A stretch of DNA of 64,000 nucleotides from Kineococcus endophyticus (GCF_040796495.1 NZ_JBFNQN010000001.1:186001-250000), one strand, 5' to 3'. Shown: positions 45,139 through 53,777, counted from the first letter of the stretch. A program made the numbers and translations. The notes: generated by a model from the letters alone, not told the origin.

Positions 45139-45882
45139 ATGCCCAAGGCTCCGGCGATCGACCAGCAGCGCCTGCTGGACCTGCAAGCCGTCGACACGCG
45201 TCTGGCGCAGCTCGCGCACCGCCGCGGGACGCTGCCCGAGCAGACCGAGCTCGACGCTCTGGAGAAGGAGCGGCGCCGGTCCGGCGACATGCTCGTCGCC
45301 GCGCGCACCCTCGTCGGCGACGTCGAGCGGCAGGTGGCCAAGGCCGAGGCCGACGTCGCGCAGGTCCGCGACCGCGCCGCCCGCAACACCAAGCGCCTGG
45401 AGTCCGGGACGGGCTCGGCCAAGGACCTGCAGGGTCTGCAGCACGAGCTGGAGTCCCTCGCCCGCCGGCAGGGCGTGCTGGAGGACGAGGAGCTCGTCGT
45501 CATGGAACGCCTGGAGCAGGTGCAGTTCGCGGCGGCCGAGCTCACCACGACGGACACCGAGCTCGCCGAGCAGATCGCCGACGTCACCGCCCGGCGGGAC
45601 GCGTCCCTGGGCGAGGTGGCGCAGGAGGAGACGGCCGTCCTGGCCCGCCGTCAGGCGATCGTCATGGGCATCGACGACGCGCTCGTCGCGCTCTACGAGA
45701 AGGTCCGGGCCCCGCGCGGGGGTGTGGGTGCGGCGCTGCTGCGCTCGCGCCGCTGCGGCGGGTGCCAGCTCGAGCTCAACGCCTCCGACCTCGCCGAGAT
45801 CCGCGGGGCGGCCTCGGACGACGTGGTGTTCTGCGAGGAGTGCGGGCGCATCCTGGTGCGCACGGAGGAATCCGGGCTGTGA
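45139..45882 (+). CDS. Zinc-ribbon coiled-coil protein (CT398-like)
   Basis: About 247 residues. A long coiled coil from ~10 to 190 ('LDALEKERRRSGDMLVAARTLVG', 'SAKDLQGLQHELESLARRQGVLEDEEL') is followed by a C4 zinc ribbon: 'RRCGGCQLELN' and 'VFCEECGRILV'. Members may act as RNA- or protein-binding adaptors; the role is not established. It starts 9 bases after the Nif3 stop and its stop overlaps the next start (GTGA). GTG 45127 is an alternative start. Confidence 0.88.
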   Translation: MPKAPAIDQQRLLDLQAVDTRLAQLAHRRGTLPEQTELDALEKERRRSGDMLVAARTLVGDVERQVAKAEADVAQVRDRAARNTKRLESGTGSAKDLQGLQHELESLARRQGVLEDEELVVMERLEQVQFAAAELTTTDTELAEQIADVTARRDASLGEVAQEETAVLARRQAIVMGIDDALVALYEKVRAPRGGVGAALLRSRRCGGCQLELNASDLAEIRGAASDDVVFCEECGRILVRTEESGL

Positions 45883-46976
45883 GCCGCGTCCTGCGGATCG
45901 AGGCCGACGGCGGCTCGCGCGGGAACCCCGGCCCCGCCGGGTTCGGCGCCGTCGTGAAGGACGCGGCGACGGGCGAGGTCCTCGCCGAGGTCGCCGAGTC
46001 CATCGGCAAGGCGACCAACAACGTCGCCGAGTACCGCGGTCTCATCGCCGGACTCCGTGCGGCGCAGGCGATCGACCCCGGCGCCCGGGTCGAGGTCCGG
46101 ATGGACTCCAAGCTCGTCGTCGAGCAGATGTCGGGGCGCTGGCAGGTCAAGCACGCCGACATGCGCGTCCTGGCCCAGGAGGCGCGCTCGCTGGCCGGGT
46201 CCCACGTCGACTACGGCTGGATCCCGCGCGCGCAGAACTCCCACGCCGACCGCCTCGCCAACGAGGCCATGGACGCCGCCGCTGCGGGGCGGCAGTGGCA
46301 GCGGGCGACGACGGAACCCGCGGCTGCAGCCGGCTCGTCGTCGGCAGCCTCCCGGGCCGTCGACCCCGACGGGCCGCCGACGACGATCGTCCTCGTGCGG
46401 CACGGCTCGACCCCGCTGACCGAGCAGCGCCGCGTCTCGGGCCGCTACGGCGAGGACCCGGAGCTCTCGGAGCGCGGCGTGGTCGAGGCGGCCGCGGCCG
46501 CGGCGTGCCGGGAGGTGGAGGGCGCCGACGTCGTCGTGTCCTCGACGATGCGCCGCTCGCGGCAGACGGCGGACGCGATCGCCGAGCGCCTGGGCGTGCG
46601 CGTCGTCGTCGACCCGCAGTGGGACGAGACGGACTTCGGTGACTGGGACGGGCTGACGTCCGCGGAGGTCGTCAAGCGGTGGCCGCGGGAGTTCGCGGCC
46701 TGGAACGACTCCGGCGACGCGGCCCCGCCCGGTGGGGAGTCCCTGCGGACGGTGGAGCGGCGCGTCCTCGCCGCGCGCGACGAGGTGCTGCGCCGGTGGG
46801 CCGGGCAGCGGGTCGTCCTCGTCACGCACGGCGACCCGCTGCGCGTCCTGCTGCGCTCGGTGCTCGGGGCCGGGCCGCAGGTGCAGCGGCGCATCCACGT
46901 CGACCCCGGCTCCCGGACGCTCCTGCGCTACCGCGCCGACGGCTCCTCGGAGGTGCTCGCGGTCAACCGCGTCTGA
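45879..46976 (+). CDS. Bifunctional RNase HI / histidine phosphatase
   Basis: 365 residues in two domains. Residues 1-135 form RNase H: 'RIEADGGSRGNPGPAGFG' (D), 'NNVAEYRGLIAGL' (E), 'VRMDSKLVVEQMSG' (D), 'NSHADRLANEAMD' (D). After an Ala/Ser linker, residues ~165-365 are a histidine phosphatase: 'TTIVLVRHGSTPLTEQRR', 'SSTMRRSRQTADAIAE', 'VLVTHGDPLRVLLRS'. The fusion is characteristic of actinobacteria (mycobacterial RNase H/acid phosphatase with a CobC-like domain). GTG 45879 has GGAGGAA upstream. Its 3' end overlaps the convergent MMPL gene by 49 bases. Confidence 0.94.
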   Translation: MSRVLRIEADGGSRGNPGPAGFGAVVKDAATGEVLAEVAESIGKATNNVAEYRGLIAGLRAAQAIDPGARVEVRMDSKLVVEQMSGRWQVKHADMRVLAQEARSLAGSHVDYGWIPRAQNSHADRLANEAMDAAAAGRQWQRATTEPAAAAGSSSAASRAVDPDGPPTTIVLVRHGSTPLTEQRRVSGRYGEDPELSERGVVEAAAAAACREVEGADVVVSSTMRRSRQTADAIAERLGVRVVVDPQWDETDFGDWDGLTSAEVVKRWPREFAAWNDSGDAAPPGGESLRTVERRVLAARDEVLRRWAGQRVVLVTHGDPLRVLLRSVLGAGPQVQRRIHVDPGSRTLLRYRADGSSEVLAVNRV

Positions 46977-48985
46977 GCGCGGTGCTGGCCCCCCGCGCCG
47001 GGGGAGTCCAGCCGGCTGGGCCACCACACGCGGTGGCCCAGCAGCGCGAACAGCGCCGGGACGAGCACCGTCCGCACGAGCAGCGTGTCCAGCAGGACGC
47101 CGATGCCGACGACGACGCCGATCTGCGTCAGGACGATGAGCGGCAGCACGCCCAGCACGGCGAAGACGGCCGCGAGCAGGATCCCGGCGCTCGTGATGAC
47201 CCCGCCGGTGACGGCGACGCCGACCCGGACGGCCTCGCGGGTGCCGTGCGCCGGGGTCTCCTCGCGGATGCGGGTGACGAGGAAGATGTTGTAGTCCACC
47301 CCGAGCGCGACGAGGAACAGCAGCGACAGCAGCGGGACCTGGGTGTCCAGGGCCGGCATCCCGGCCAGCTGCGTGAACACCAGGTAGGCCGCGCCGAGGG
47401 CCGCCACGTACGTCGCGAGCACCGTGGCCACCAGCAGCAGCGGTGCGACGAGCGAGCGCAGCAGCACGACCAGGACGACCAGCACGATGAGGACGATGAG
47501 CGGCGTCACGACCTGCAGGTCGCGGACCGTCGCCGTCCGCACGTCCAGCGCCTCGGCCTCGGTGCCGCCGACGAGCGTGCCCGGCGCGGCGGCGTGCACG
47601 GCCTCGCGCAGGGCCTTGACGGTGTCGCGGCTGGCGGCCGTGCCCGGGTCGGCCCCGAGGCGGGCCAGCAGTTCGGTGGTGCCGTCCGCGGTGCGGCCGA
47701 CGGTGACCCCGTCGACCCCCCGCACGCCCTCGGCCGCGGCCTGGACGGCGGCGACGTCCCCGCCCCGGACCAGGACCTGGGCCGGCTCGGCGGCGGCGCC
47801 GGGGAAGTGCTCGGACAGGGTCCTCGACCCGTCCACGGACTCGGCGCTGACGCGGAACTGCTCGGTCTGGGACAGCCCGAGGGAGGCCCCGGTCAGTCCG
47901 GCCCCCATGATCCCCAGCAGCACGACCGAGCCGACGACGATGCGGACGGGTCGGGCCAGGACGGCGCCGGCGATGCGGGCCCAGACGCCGGTGCGCGTGG
48001 TGTCGGTGGACCCGACCGTCGGCACGAACGGCCAGAACAGCTTTCGGCCGCAGACGACGAGGGCGCTGGGCAGCACGAAGAGACCGAAGACGAAGGCGAC
48101 GACGATGCCGATGGCGGCGTCGCGCCCGATCGTCCTGTCGCTCGGCAGGACGGCCGCCTGCAGCGTCAGCAGGGCGAGGACGACGGTGACGGCGCTGGCG
48201 GCGATGGCGGGCCCGGCCCCACGCAGGGCGGCGCGCATGGCGGCGCGCCGGTCGGGTTCGCGGCGCAGCTCCTCTCGGTAGCGGGCGATGAGCAGGAGCG
48301 CGTAGTCGGTCCCGGCACCGAAGACCAGGACGCTCGTGATGCCCGTGGCGGACGGGTCGACGGGGGTCTCGGTGAGGCGTCCGACGAGTTCGAGCAGGCG
48401 CGTCGTGACCTGGTCGGCGATGCCCACGACGGCCAGCGGCACGAGCCACAGGACCGGGGAGCGGTAGGTGACGAGCAGCAGCAGCGCCACCACGCCGGCC
48501 GTCACGAGCAGCAGGCGGGTGTTGGCGCCGGAGAACGAGTCGGCGATGTCGACGCTGAACGCCGGCCCGCCGGTGACCTCGACCTGCAGGCCGGCGGGCA
48601 GGTCCTGGCGGGCCTGGTTCCGCAGGTCCTCGACGGTGCTCGCGAGCTCCTCGCGCGGGACGTCGACGCGGACGGTGCGGGTGACGAGCGCGGCCTCCCC
48701 GTCCTGCGCGGGGACCGGGCGGCCCAGGCGGGAGGCGGCGGCGAGGTCGGCGTCGGTGAGGCCGCCGTCGCGGGAGTAGACGACGAGCAGGGCGCCCTGC
48801 CCGTCGTCGGGGAGCCGGTCGGCGAGCGCGGCCGCCCGCACGGACTCCGCCGAGGCCGGGGGGCCGCCGGTCGCGGCCGAGGTGCCGTCAGGAGCCGAGC
48901 CGGCCACCCCGTTGACGAGGCCGGTGAACGCGACGGCCGCGAGCAGCACGAGCCAGGCCGTGATGCGGCCGGTGAGGAGTCGCAC
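46928..48985 (-). CDS. MMPL-family membrane transporter
   Basis: 685 residues, about 12 membrane spans arranged as two repeats, each after an extracytoplasmic loop domain. Family marks: 'GTDYALLLIARYREELRR' in the first half and 'GVDYNIFLVTRIREETPAHGTREAVRVGV' in the second, both carrying the Asp-Tyr pair that relays protons. It exports lipids or drugs by proton motive force; the cargo is unknown. It is divergent from a MarR gene with an operator between them, so it is probably the regulated pump. Confidence 0.92.
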   Translation of the reverse strand: MRLLTGRITAWLVLLAAVAFTGLVNGVAGSAPDGTSAATGGPPASAESVRAAALADRLPDDGQGALLVVYSRDGGLTDADLAAASRLGRPVPAQDGEAALVTRTVRVDVPREELASTVEDLRNQARQDLPAGLQVEVTGGPAFSVDIADSFSGANTRLLLVTAGVVALLLLVTYRSPVLWLVPLAVVGIADQVTTRLLELVGRLTETPVDPSATGITSVLVFGAGTDYALLLIARYREELRREPDRRAAMRAALRGAGPAIAASAVTVVLALLTLQAAVLPSDRTIGRDAAIGIVVAFVFGLFVLPSALVVCGRKLFWPFVPTVGSTDTTRTGVWARIAGAVLARPVRIVVGSVVLLGIMGAGLTGASLGLSQTEQFRVSAESVDGSRTLSEHFPGAAAEPAQVLVRGGDVAAVQAAAEGVRGVDGVTVGRTADGTTELLARLGADPGTAASRDTVKALREAVHAAAPGTLVGGTEAEALDVRTATVRDLQVVTPLIVLIVLVVLVVLLRSLVAPLLLVATVLATYVAALGAAYLVFTQLAGMPALDTQVPLLSLLFLVALGVDYNIFLVTRIREETPAHGTREAVRVGVAVTGGVITSAGILLAAVFAVLGVLPLIVLTQIGVVVGIGVLLDTLLVRTVLVPALFALLGHRVWWPSRLDSPGAGGQHRAQTRLTASTSEEPSAR

Positions 48986-49006
48986 GAGAACCTCTTCCAG
49001 TTGATC

Positions 49007-49021
49007 TCTCAGTCACTGAGA
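49007..49021. promoter_or_regulatory. Perfect 15-bp palindrome, probable MarR operator
   Basis: TCTCAGTCACTGAGA is a 7-1-7 perfect palindrome in the 69-base gap between the divergent MMPL exporter and MarR genes. A -10-like TAGGAT lies near 49040, just ahead of the MarR start. One dimer here could repress both genes. Confidence 0.65.
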
Positions 49022-49054
49022 AGTCTGGCGCGCGAGAGGTAGGATGGCAAACCG

Positions 49055-49537
49055 ATGAGCATGTACCGACCGCGCGACACCCCGCGGGCCCGCCTGGAGC
49101 AGGACGTCGTCGAGGAGCTGCGGGACCTGGCCGCCACGTCCCAGCGGATCGCCGACGTCTTCGCCGCCCGTCACGGCCTGCACCCCACGGACCTGCAGGC
49201 CCTCATCCACGTCATGCGCCGTGAGGTCGCCGACGACCCGCTGACGGCGGGGGAGCTGGCGGGCCTGCTCAACGTCACGACGGGCGCGGCGACGGGCGTC
49301 GTCGACCGGCTCGAGAAGAAGGGCCACCTGCGCCGGGACCGCAGCGAGACCGACCGCCGCAAGGTGTTCCTGCGCTACGGCGACCCCGGTCAGGAGCTCG
49401 CGACGGCGTTCTTCGGACCCCTCGGCCGGCGCAGCGGTACGGTCATGGGGGAGTTCGACGACTCAGACCTCGAGGTCGTCCGCCGCTTCCTCGTCGGCAT
49501 GCGGGCGGCCTTCGATGAGCACCACCGCGAGCTGTGA
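49055..49537 (+). CDS. MarR-family transcriptional regulator
   Basis: 160 residues. A winged helix-turn-helix spans ~45-110: 'LHPTDLQALIHVMRREVADDPLTAGELAGLLNVTTGAATGVVDRLEKKGHLRRDRSETDRRKVFL', where the wing 'RDRSETDRR' is typical. It likely senses a small hydrophobic molecule and controls the divergent exporter and itself through the palindrome at 49007-49021. Confidence 0.93.
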   Translation: MSMYRPRDTPRARLEQDVVEELRDLAATSQRIADVFAARHGLHPTDLQALIHVMRREVADDPLTAGELAGLLNVTTGAATGVVDRLEKKGHLRRDRSETDRRKVFLRYGDPGQELATAFFGPLGRRSGTVMGEFDDSDLEVVRRFLVGMRAAFDEHHREL

Positions 49538-49540
49538 ACC

Positions 49541-50689
49541 TCAGCGGGTGAGCTGGAGGGCCGCGGTCGCGGCGCTCACGCAGACGACGGCACCGACCAG
49601 CCCGAGGAGGGCGAAGCGCGGGAGCGAGATCGCCACCCCGCGCGCCTTGCAGCGGTCCAGCCACAGGAGCGTGGCCAGCGATGCCCACGGCGTCACGAGG
49701 GGCCCGAGGTTCACGCCGACGAGGACCGCCAGCAGCCGGTGGGCGCTGCCGGCCAGCGGTTCCACGGCCAGGTAGGCGGGCAGGTTGTCCGCGACGTTCG
49801 CCGTGAGGGCGGCCGTCCCGGCCAGCTGCAGGTGGTCGGTGAAACTCTCGCCGGTCCCGGCCAACGGCCGGAGGAGGTTCTCGAGCCCGTGGACCTGCGC
49901 CGCCTCGACGACGAGGAACAACCCGCTGACGAGGACCACCGTCTGCCAGGGCAGGAGCGTGACGGACAGCGCTTCACGCCGGCGGACGGCGAACACCGCG
50001 ACGAGCACGACGGCCGCGACGGCCGCCGGGATCGCCGGCGTCACCCCGCTGACGAAGGCCGGCGCGAGCAGCAGGCAGACGACGGCCGAGGTGCGGAAGA
50101 GGACCGGGTCGCGGTCGGGAGCGGGCGGCGGCTCCTCGTAGCTCCCGCGCAGCCGCCGCCGGTAGGTCAGACCCAGGACGAGGACCGCTCCCAGCAGGCC
50201 GGCCAGGAACGGCGCCCACGACAGGGACGTGAACCCCACCGTCCCGCGGACGCCGAAGTCGCGCAGGGTGTCCAGCGCGATGAGGTTCGTCAGGTTCGAG
50301 ACCGGCAGCAGCAGCGAGGCCGTGTTCGCCAGCCACACCGTCGTGACGGCGAAGGGCAGCGGGTCCAGCCGCAGCTGCGCCGCCAGCGCGAGCACCACCG
50401 GGGTCAGCAGGACCGCCGTCGTGTCGAGCGACAGGACGACGGTGGACAGCGTGCCGAGCACCACCACCAGCAGCCAGAGAAGCCACGTCCGCCCCCGGCC
50501 GATCCGCGCCGCAAGCCGCGCGGCCGCGTCGAACACCCCGGCCGCGTCGGCGAGTTCGGCGACGACCGTCACCGCGAGCAGGAAAGCCAGGACGGGCCCG
50601 GCCCGCCCCGCGACCTCGGCGATGTCGTCGCGGCCCAGCAGGCCCGTGACGACGACGACGACCCCGGCGATCCCGCACACCCACCACAC
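49541..50689 (-). CDS. ArsB/NhaD-type (SLC13-like) ion transporter
   Basis: 382 residues, about 11 membrane segments. 'LSLDTTAVLLTPVVLALAAQLRLDPLPFAVTTVWLANTASLLLPVSNLTNLIAL' and the second-half repeat 'TAALTANVADNLPAYLAVEPL...GVNLGPLVTPWASLATLLWL' are the paired substrate loops of the ArsB/ion-transporter family. Arsenite or an organic anion is possible; no ars genes are nearby. GTG 50689 begins one base after the yaaA stop, so the two are co-transcribed. Confidence 0.85.
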   Translation of the reverse strand: MWWVCGIAGVVVVVTGLLGRDDIAEVAGRAGPVLAFLLAVTVVAELADAAGVFDAAARLAARIGRGRTWLLWLLVVVLGTLSTVVLSLDTTAVLLTPVVLALAAQLRLDPLPFAVTTVWLANTASLLLPVSNLTNLIALDTLRDFGVRGTVGFTSLSWAPFLAGLLGAVLVLGLTYRRRLRGSYEEPPPAPDRDPVLFRTSAVVCLLLAPAFVSGVTPAIPAAVAAVVLVAVFAVRRREALSVTLLPWQTVVLVSGLFLVVEAAQVHGLENLLRPLAGTGESFTDHLQLAGTAALTANVADNLPAYLAVEPLAGSAHRLLAVLVGVNLGPLVTPWASLATLLWLDRCKARGVAISLPRFALLGLVGAVVCVSAATAALQLTR

Positions 50690-50690
50690 G

Positions 50691-51434
50691 TCAGGCCGCC
50701 TCGACTTCCAGCGTCCAGGACGCGCCGCGGCGCGCCGGTTCCAGCAGCTTCGCGTCGAAGTCCTGCGCCACCGCGTCGAGCAGCGCGCCCGGGTCCTTCG
50801 GCGGCCGGCCCCCGCGCACCAGCAGAGCGCGCGCCACGAGCCCGCGGGTGTGCTTGGCGTTGTGCGAGACGACCTTGCCGCCCGACAGGACGCGGACGGC
50901 GACCGTGCGGGCCGCGGTGGCGGCGTCCGGGACCCACGCCGCGGCGTACGTGCTGGAACGGCAGTCCACGACGACCCCCGCGGGGTGCAGGACCTCGGTG
51001 AGGTGCCGCCGCCAGAACGCGGCCAGCGGCCCGATCCCCGGCAACGACGTGCCCATCGACAACCGGTACCCGGGAACGCGGTCGCGCGGTTGCAGGACCC
51101 CCCACAGCGCCGAGACGACGAGGACGCGCCGCGCGGCGCTCGCGGGCAGGGTCGGGAGGTCGAGCGCGTCGTACAGGACGCCCGTGTAGACCTGTGCGGC
51201 CTTCGCCGCGGGGCGCGTCCGCAGCGTCGTGTTCGCGGCGACGACGTCGGCCAGGCTCGCCCCGGCCCCCAGCAGCTCCGTCGCGTCCGGCCGAGCCGAG
51301 ACCTCGACGAGCGCGTCGAGCACCTGCTCGCGCGCCGCCGTCAGCTCGGGGTGGGAGAGGGCGTCGAGGCGGACCGGGGCACCGCGTCGCGGCCCCGCCC
51401 ACTTGGTCTCCGACGGCGGGAGCAGCACGAGCAC
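50691..51434 (-). CDS. yaaA: Peroxide stress protein YaaA (DUF328)
   Basis: 247 residues. 'LVLLPPSETKWAGP' at the N-terminus, 'VYTGVLYDALDLPTLP', 'VVSALWGVLQPRDRVPGYRLSMGTSLPG' and 'VVSHNAKHTRGLVARALL' define the YaaA family, which lowers intracellular iron/peroxide damage in E. coli and has a DNA-binding helix-hairpin-helix-like fold. It is divergent from rnpB, sharing a 60-base promoter region. Confidence 0.9.
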   Translation of the reverse strand: MLVLLPPSETKWAGPRRGAPVRLDALSHPELTAAREQVLDALVEVSARPDATELLGAGASLADVVAANTTLRTRPAAKAAQVYTGVLYDALDLPTLPASAARRVLVVSALWGVLQPRDRVPGYRLSMGTSLPGIGPLAAFWRRHLTEVLHPAGVVVDCRSSTYAAAWVPDAATAARTVAVRVLSGGKVVSHNAKHTRGLVARALLVRGGRPPKDPGALLDAVAQDFDAKLLEPARRGASWTLEVEAA

Positions 51435-51496
51435 GAGGGGGGAGCCTAGGGCCTCGTGGACTCCGGGGCCCTCCGGGATGGCCTACGCTGGCGCTG

Positions 51497-51884
51497 GACG
51501 AGTCGGCCGGGCGACCGCGTCGACCGGGTTCGCCCGGTCGCCGAGGAAAGTCCGGACTCCACAGGGCAGGGTGGTGGGCAACGCCCACCCGGCGTGAGCC
51601 GCGGGACAGTGCCACAGAAAGCAGACCGCCTCCCCGCACCGGGTCTCCCGGGACGGGGCGGTAAGGGTGAAACGGTGGTGCAAGAGACCACCAGCGTGCT
51701 GGGTGACCAGTGCGGCTAGGCAAACCCCACCCGGAGCAAGACCAGACAGGCAGCGTTCGAGGGCGGCCCGCCCGAGCTGCCGGGTAGGTCGCTTGAGGCG
51801 TGCGGCAACGCACGTCCTAGAGGGATGGTCGCCACCGCCGGCAACGGCGGTACAGGATCCGGCTTACAGGCCGGCTCGTCCCCT
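51497..51884 (+). ncRNA. rnpB: RNase P RNA, bacterial class A
   Basis: About 388 bases. P1 pairs 51499-51508 (CGAGTCGGCC) perfectly with 51869-51878 (one G-U). The conserved P4 strands are GAGGAAAGTCCGGACTCC near 51542 and ACAGGATCCGGCTTACAG near 51851; ACAGAAA (51614-51620) and the GTGCAAGAGACCACCAG region are also typical. It processes the 5' ends of tRNA precursors. TACGCT at 51484-51489 is the probable -10. Open frames through this region are not genes. The mobile element begins immediately after its 3' end. Confidence 0.96.
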
Positions 51885-51888
51885 TTCC

Positions 51889-51921
51889 GGCCTCTGACCA
51901 GCGGTGACGCGGTCAGAGGCC
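51889..51921. terminator. Hairpin shared by the rnpB end and the integrase stop
   Basis: GGCCTCTGACC and GGTCAGAGGCC are perfect 11-bp arms around an 11-base loop. The integrase stop codon (51913-51915) lies in the right arm. It can stop both rnpB and the convergent integrase transcript, and it marks the left junction of the element. Confidence 0.7.
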
Positions 51922-53028
51922 GTCTGCAGTCCGCAGAGAGTCCGCAGGAGCGCCGAGGACCTCGTCGATGGCGGACCGCGTTCGATCCTCCGAGTCCGGC
52001 CACAGGTGGCTGTAGGTGTCGAGCGTCTCGCTCGCGCTGGCGTGCCCGAGCCTGGCCTGGACCGTCTTGATCGACTCCCCGTGACGGATCAGCAGGCTCG
52101 CGTAGTAGTGCCGCAGGTGGTGGAACGTGAACGTCGTCGGCAGTCCAGCGGCCTTGATCGCCGGCCGCCACACCCGTGCCGAGAACGCTGTCCGCCGCAT
52201 CGGCTCCCCAGCCGTGTCACGGAAGACGTAGTCGTCGGACGGGTACACCCGCAGGTGCTCCGCCAGCGCCTCCACGACGACCTGGGGGAGGGGGATCGTC
52301 CGCACGCTCGCCGACGTCTTCGGTGGGGCCAGGAACGGCTCCCGACCCTGCACGGTGACGAGCTGTCGGTCCACCGTGAGCTGACGACGGAGGAAGTCGA
52401 CCCTGTCGACCGTCAGGCCCAGGCATTCCCCGTGCCGCATCCCCGTGCCGGCGGACAGCGTGACGAGTGCTCGCCAGGACGGGTCGATCGCTGTCTCGAG
52501 CGCACGCACCTGCTCCGTCGTCGGCGGCTGCACCTTCGCCCGGTGCACCTTCGGCAGCTTCGTCCCGGTGCACGGGTTCGCCACCACGCGGCGGTCGCGG
52601 ACGGCCGAGCGGAAGATGCCAGAGACGATGCCGTGCACGACGCCCACTGTCGACGGGCTCAGCGGAGCCCGCTCCTCCGATCCGGTCGCCAGCCGCTTCA
52701 CCCAGGACTGCACGTCGCTCGGCAGCACCGACGCCAACGGCCGGTCCCCGAGGACGGGGTAGGCGTGACGGCGGAGCATGGTCTCGGTGTGCGCCTGCGT
52801 CGTGGGGCGGTGCACCTGCGCGGCGCGCCACTGCTCCGCGTACTCCCTAAAGCTCACCTTCCCGGCGTTGGGGTCGACGTACTGCCCGGTTACCACGGAG
52901 GCGGTGACCTCGTCGAGCCACCGCTGGCCGTCCACCTTCCGGTCGAAGTGCCGCGCGTGCTCCTTGCCGCCCGCGTCCCGGTACCGGGCGCGCCAGCGGC
53001 CGTCAGGTCTCTTCTTGATGCTCGCCAC
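51913..53028 (-). CDS. int: Tyrosine-recombinase integrase
   Basis: 371 residues. The N-terminus 'VASIKKRPDGRWRARYRDAGGKEHARHF' is the usual arm-type DNA-binding domain of actinobacterial integrases, followed by a core-binding domain (~60-150). Catalytic residues: Arg in 'GTGMRHGECLGL', HxxR in 'HHLRHYYASLLI', His in 'LGHASASETLD' and the nucleophile Tyr in 'TYSHLW'. GTG 53028 is preferred over 53082 because it gives the standard N-terminus. It is convergent with rnpB, and the attachment site is expected at the rnpB 3' end. Confidence 0.93.
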   Translation of the reverse strand: MASIKKRPDGRWRARYRDAGGKEHARHFDRKVDGQRWLDEVTASVVTGQYVDPNAGKVSFREYAEQWRAAQVHRPTTQAHTETMLRRHAYPVLGDRPLASVLPSDVQSWVKRLATGSEERAPLSPSTVGVVHGIVSGIFRSAVRDRRVVANPCTGTKLPKVHRAKVQPPTTEQVRALETAIDPSWRALVTLSAGTGMRHGECLGLTVDRVDFLRRQLTVDRQLVTVQGREPFLAPPKTSASVRTIPLPQVVVEALAEHLRVYPSDDYVFRDTAGEPMRRTAFSARVWRPAIKAAGLPTTFTFHHLRHYYASLLIRHGESIKTVQARLGHASASETLDTYSHLWPDSEDRTRSAIDEVLGAPADSLRTADGL

Positions 53029-53494
53029 GTGTCCCGTCCTCGTCTTGAAGTAGCCGAGCCGCTGCTCGCGTAACCGCGTCAACCGCCGGCGAGATCAGCA
53101 GGTTGTCGAACATGGCCAACCTCGTCATCTCCGCGTCCAGATCCGCGATGTGGGCTTCAAAGAGCGCCATGGTCTTAACGTGCTCTTGCCTTCTGTCGCT
53201 GAGGTCCTCCAGCACCTTCTGTCGCGACTTCTCCACGTCGATGAAGAGGGGCCAGACGGGTACCTGCAGCGTTAGCGATAGCGCGATCGCCTCTGCAAGG
53301 CGGATGGGGCGCCGCTCATCGTCGTCTCGTTCCATCTTCGCGATGGATGACTGATGCATCGACACGCCCTCGTCCTCCGTGAGTCGGCGAGCGAGCTCAC
53401 GTTGCGACCATCCGAGCTCCTCGCGCCGCTTCCGGCACATCTGCGCGAAGCGTGCCTCCATCTCGAACACGTCAGCACCCGTCTGATTCTCCAC
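53003..53494 (-). CDS. XRE-type phage repressor
   Basis: 163 residues from GTG 53494. The HTH is 'RKRREELGWSQRELARRLTEDEGVSMHQSSIAKMERD', then 'RPIRLAEAIALSLTLQVPVWPLF', and a C-terminal coiled coil ('QKVLEDLSDRRQEHVKTMALFEAHIADLDAEMTRL') likely for oligomerisation. A -35 TTGACT, 17-base spacer, -10 CAGTGT and 7 bases to the GTG give a leaderless start. It overlaps the integrase by 26 bases and is co-transcribed with it, so repressor and integrase are made together in the integrated state. Confidence 0.85.
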   Translation of the reverse strand: MENQTGADVFEMEARFAQMCRKRREELGWSQRELARRLTEDEGVSMHQSSIAKMERDDDERRPIRLAEAIALSLTLQVPVWPLFIDVEKSRQKVLEDLSDRRQEHVKTMALFEAHIADLDAEMTRLAMFDNLLISPAVDAVTRAAARLLQDEDGTRGEHQEET

Positions 53495-53497
53495 GTG

Positions 53498-53548
53498 GTC
53501 AACACTGCCGCACACTGGCTTGACAGTCAACGTGACTGCGCCCATTCT
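53498..53548. promoter_or_regulatory. Divergent promoter switch with shared palindrome
   Basis: TTGACAGTCAA (53520-53530) is a perfect 5-1-5 palindrome. Read rightward its first half is a -35 (TTGACA), 17 bases from CATTCT (53543-53548); read leftward its other half is a -35 (TTGACT), 17 bases from CAGTGT (53507-53502). A third half-site GTCAA lies at 53498-53502. Repressor bound here would cover both promoters. Confidence 0.7.
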
Positions 53549-53585
53549 CGTTGTAGGCACCCCTGCCTACGAGGAGGATCGCAAG

Positions 53586-53777
53586 ATGGATGACTGGCTC
53601 ACCACTGCAGAGACCAGCGCGCTTACTCGCGTCGCCGAGGGCACGCTCCGCTACTACAAGCACATCGGATCGGGCCCGCGCTGCTACAAGGTCGGCAGGC
53701 GCCTCCTCTACAAGCGCTCGGACGTCCTCACCTGGATGGAGTCTCAGGCCGTCGAGCCGCGCACGGCGGCCTCCTGA
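53586..53777 (+). CDS. xis: Excisionase-like HTH protein
   Basis: 63 residues, MerR-like winged helix: 'MDDWLTTAETSALTRVAEGTLRYYKHIGSGPRCYKVGRRLLYKRSDVLTWM'. This is the HTH_17/excisionase layout (TLRYY recognition helix, RLLYKRSDV wing). ATG 53586 has GAGGAGG 8 bases upstream. First gene on the rightward transcript, directly opposite the repressor; probably directs excision. Confidence 0.85.
   Translation: MDDWLTTAETSALTRVAEGTLRYYKHIGSGPRCYKVGRRLLYKRSDVLTWMESQAVEPRTAAS

Noticed and set aside
51446-51897. Several short open frames in both strands
   Set aside because: They lie inside the RNase P RNA gene, whose structure explains the conservation.
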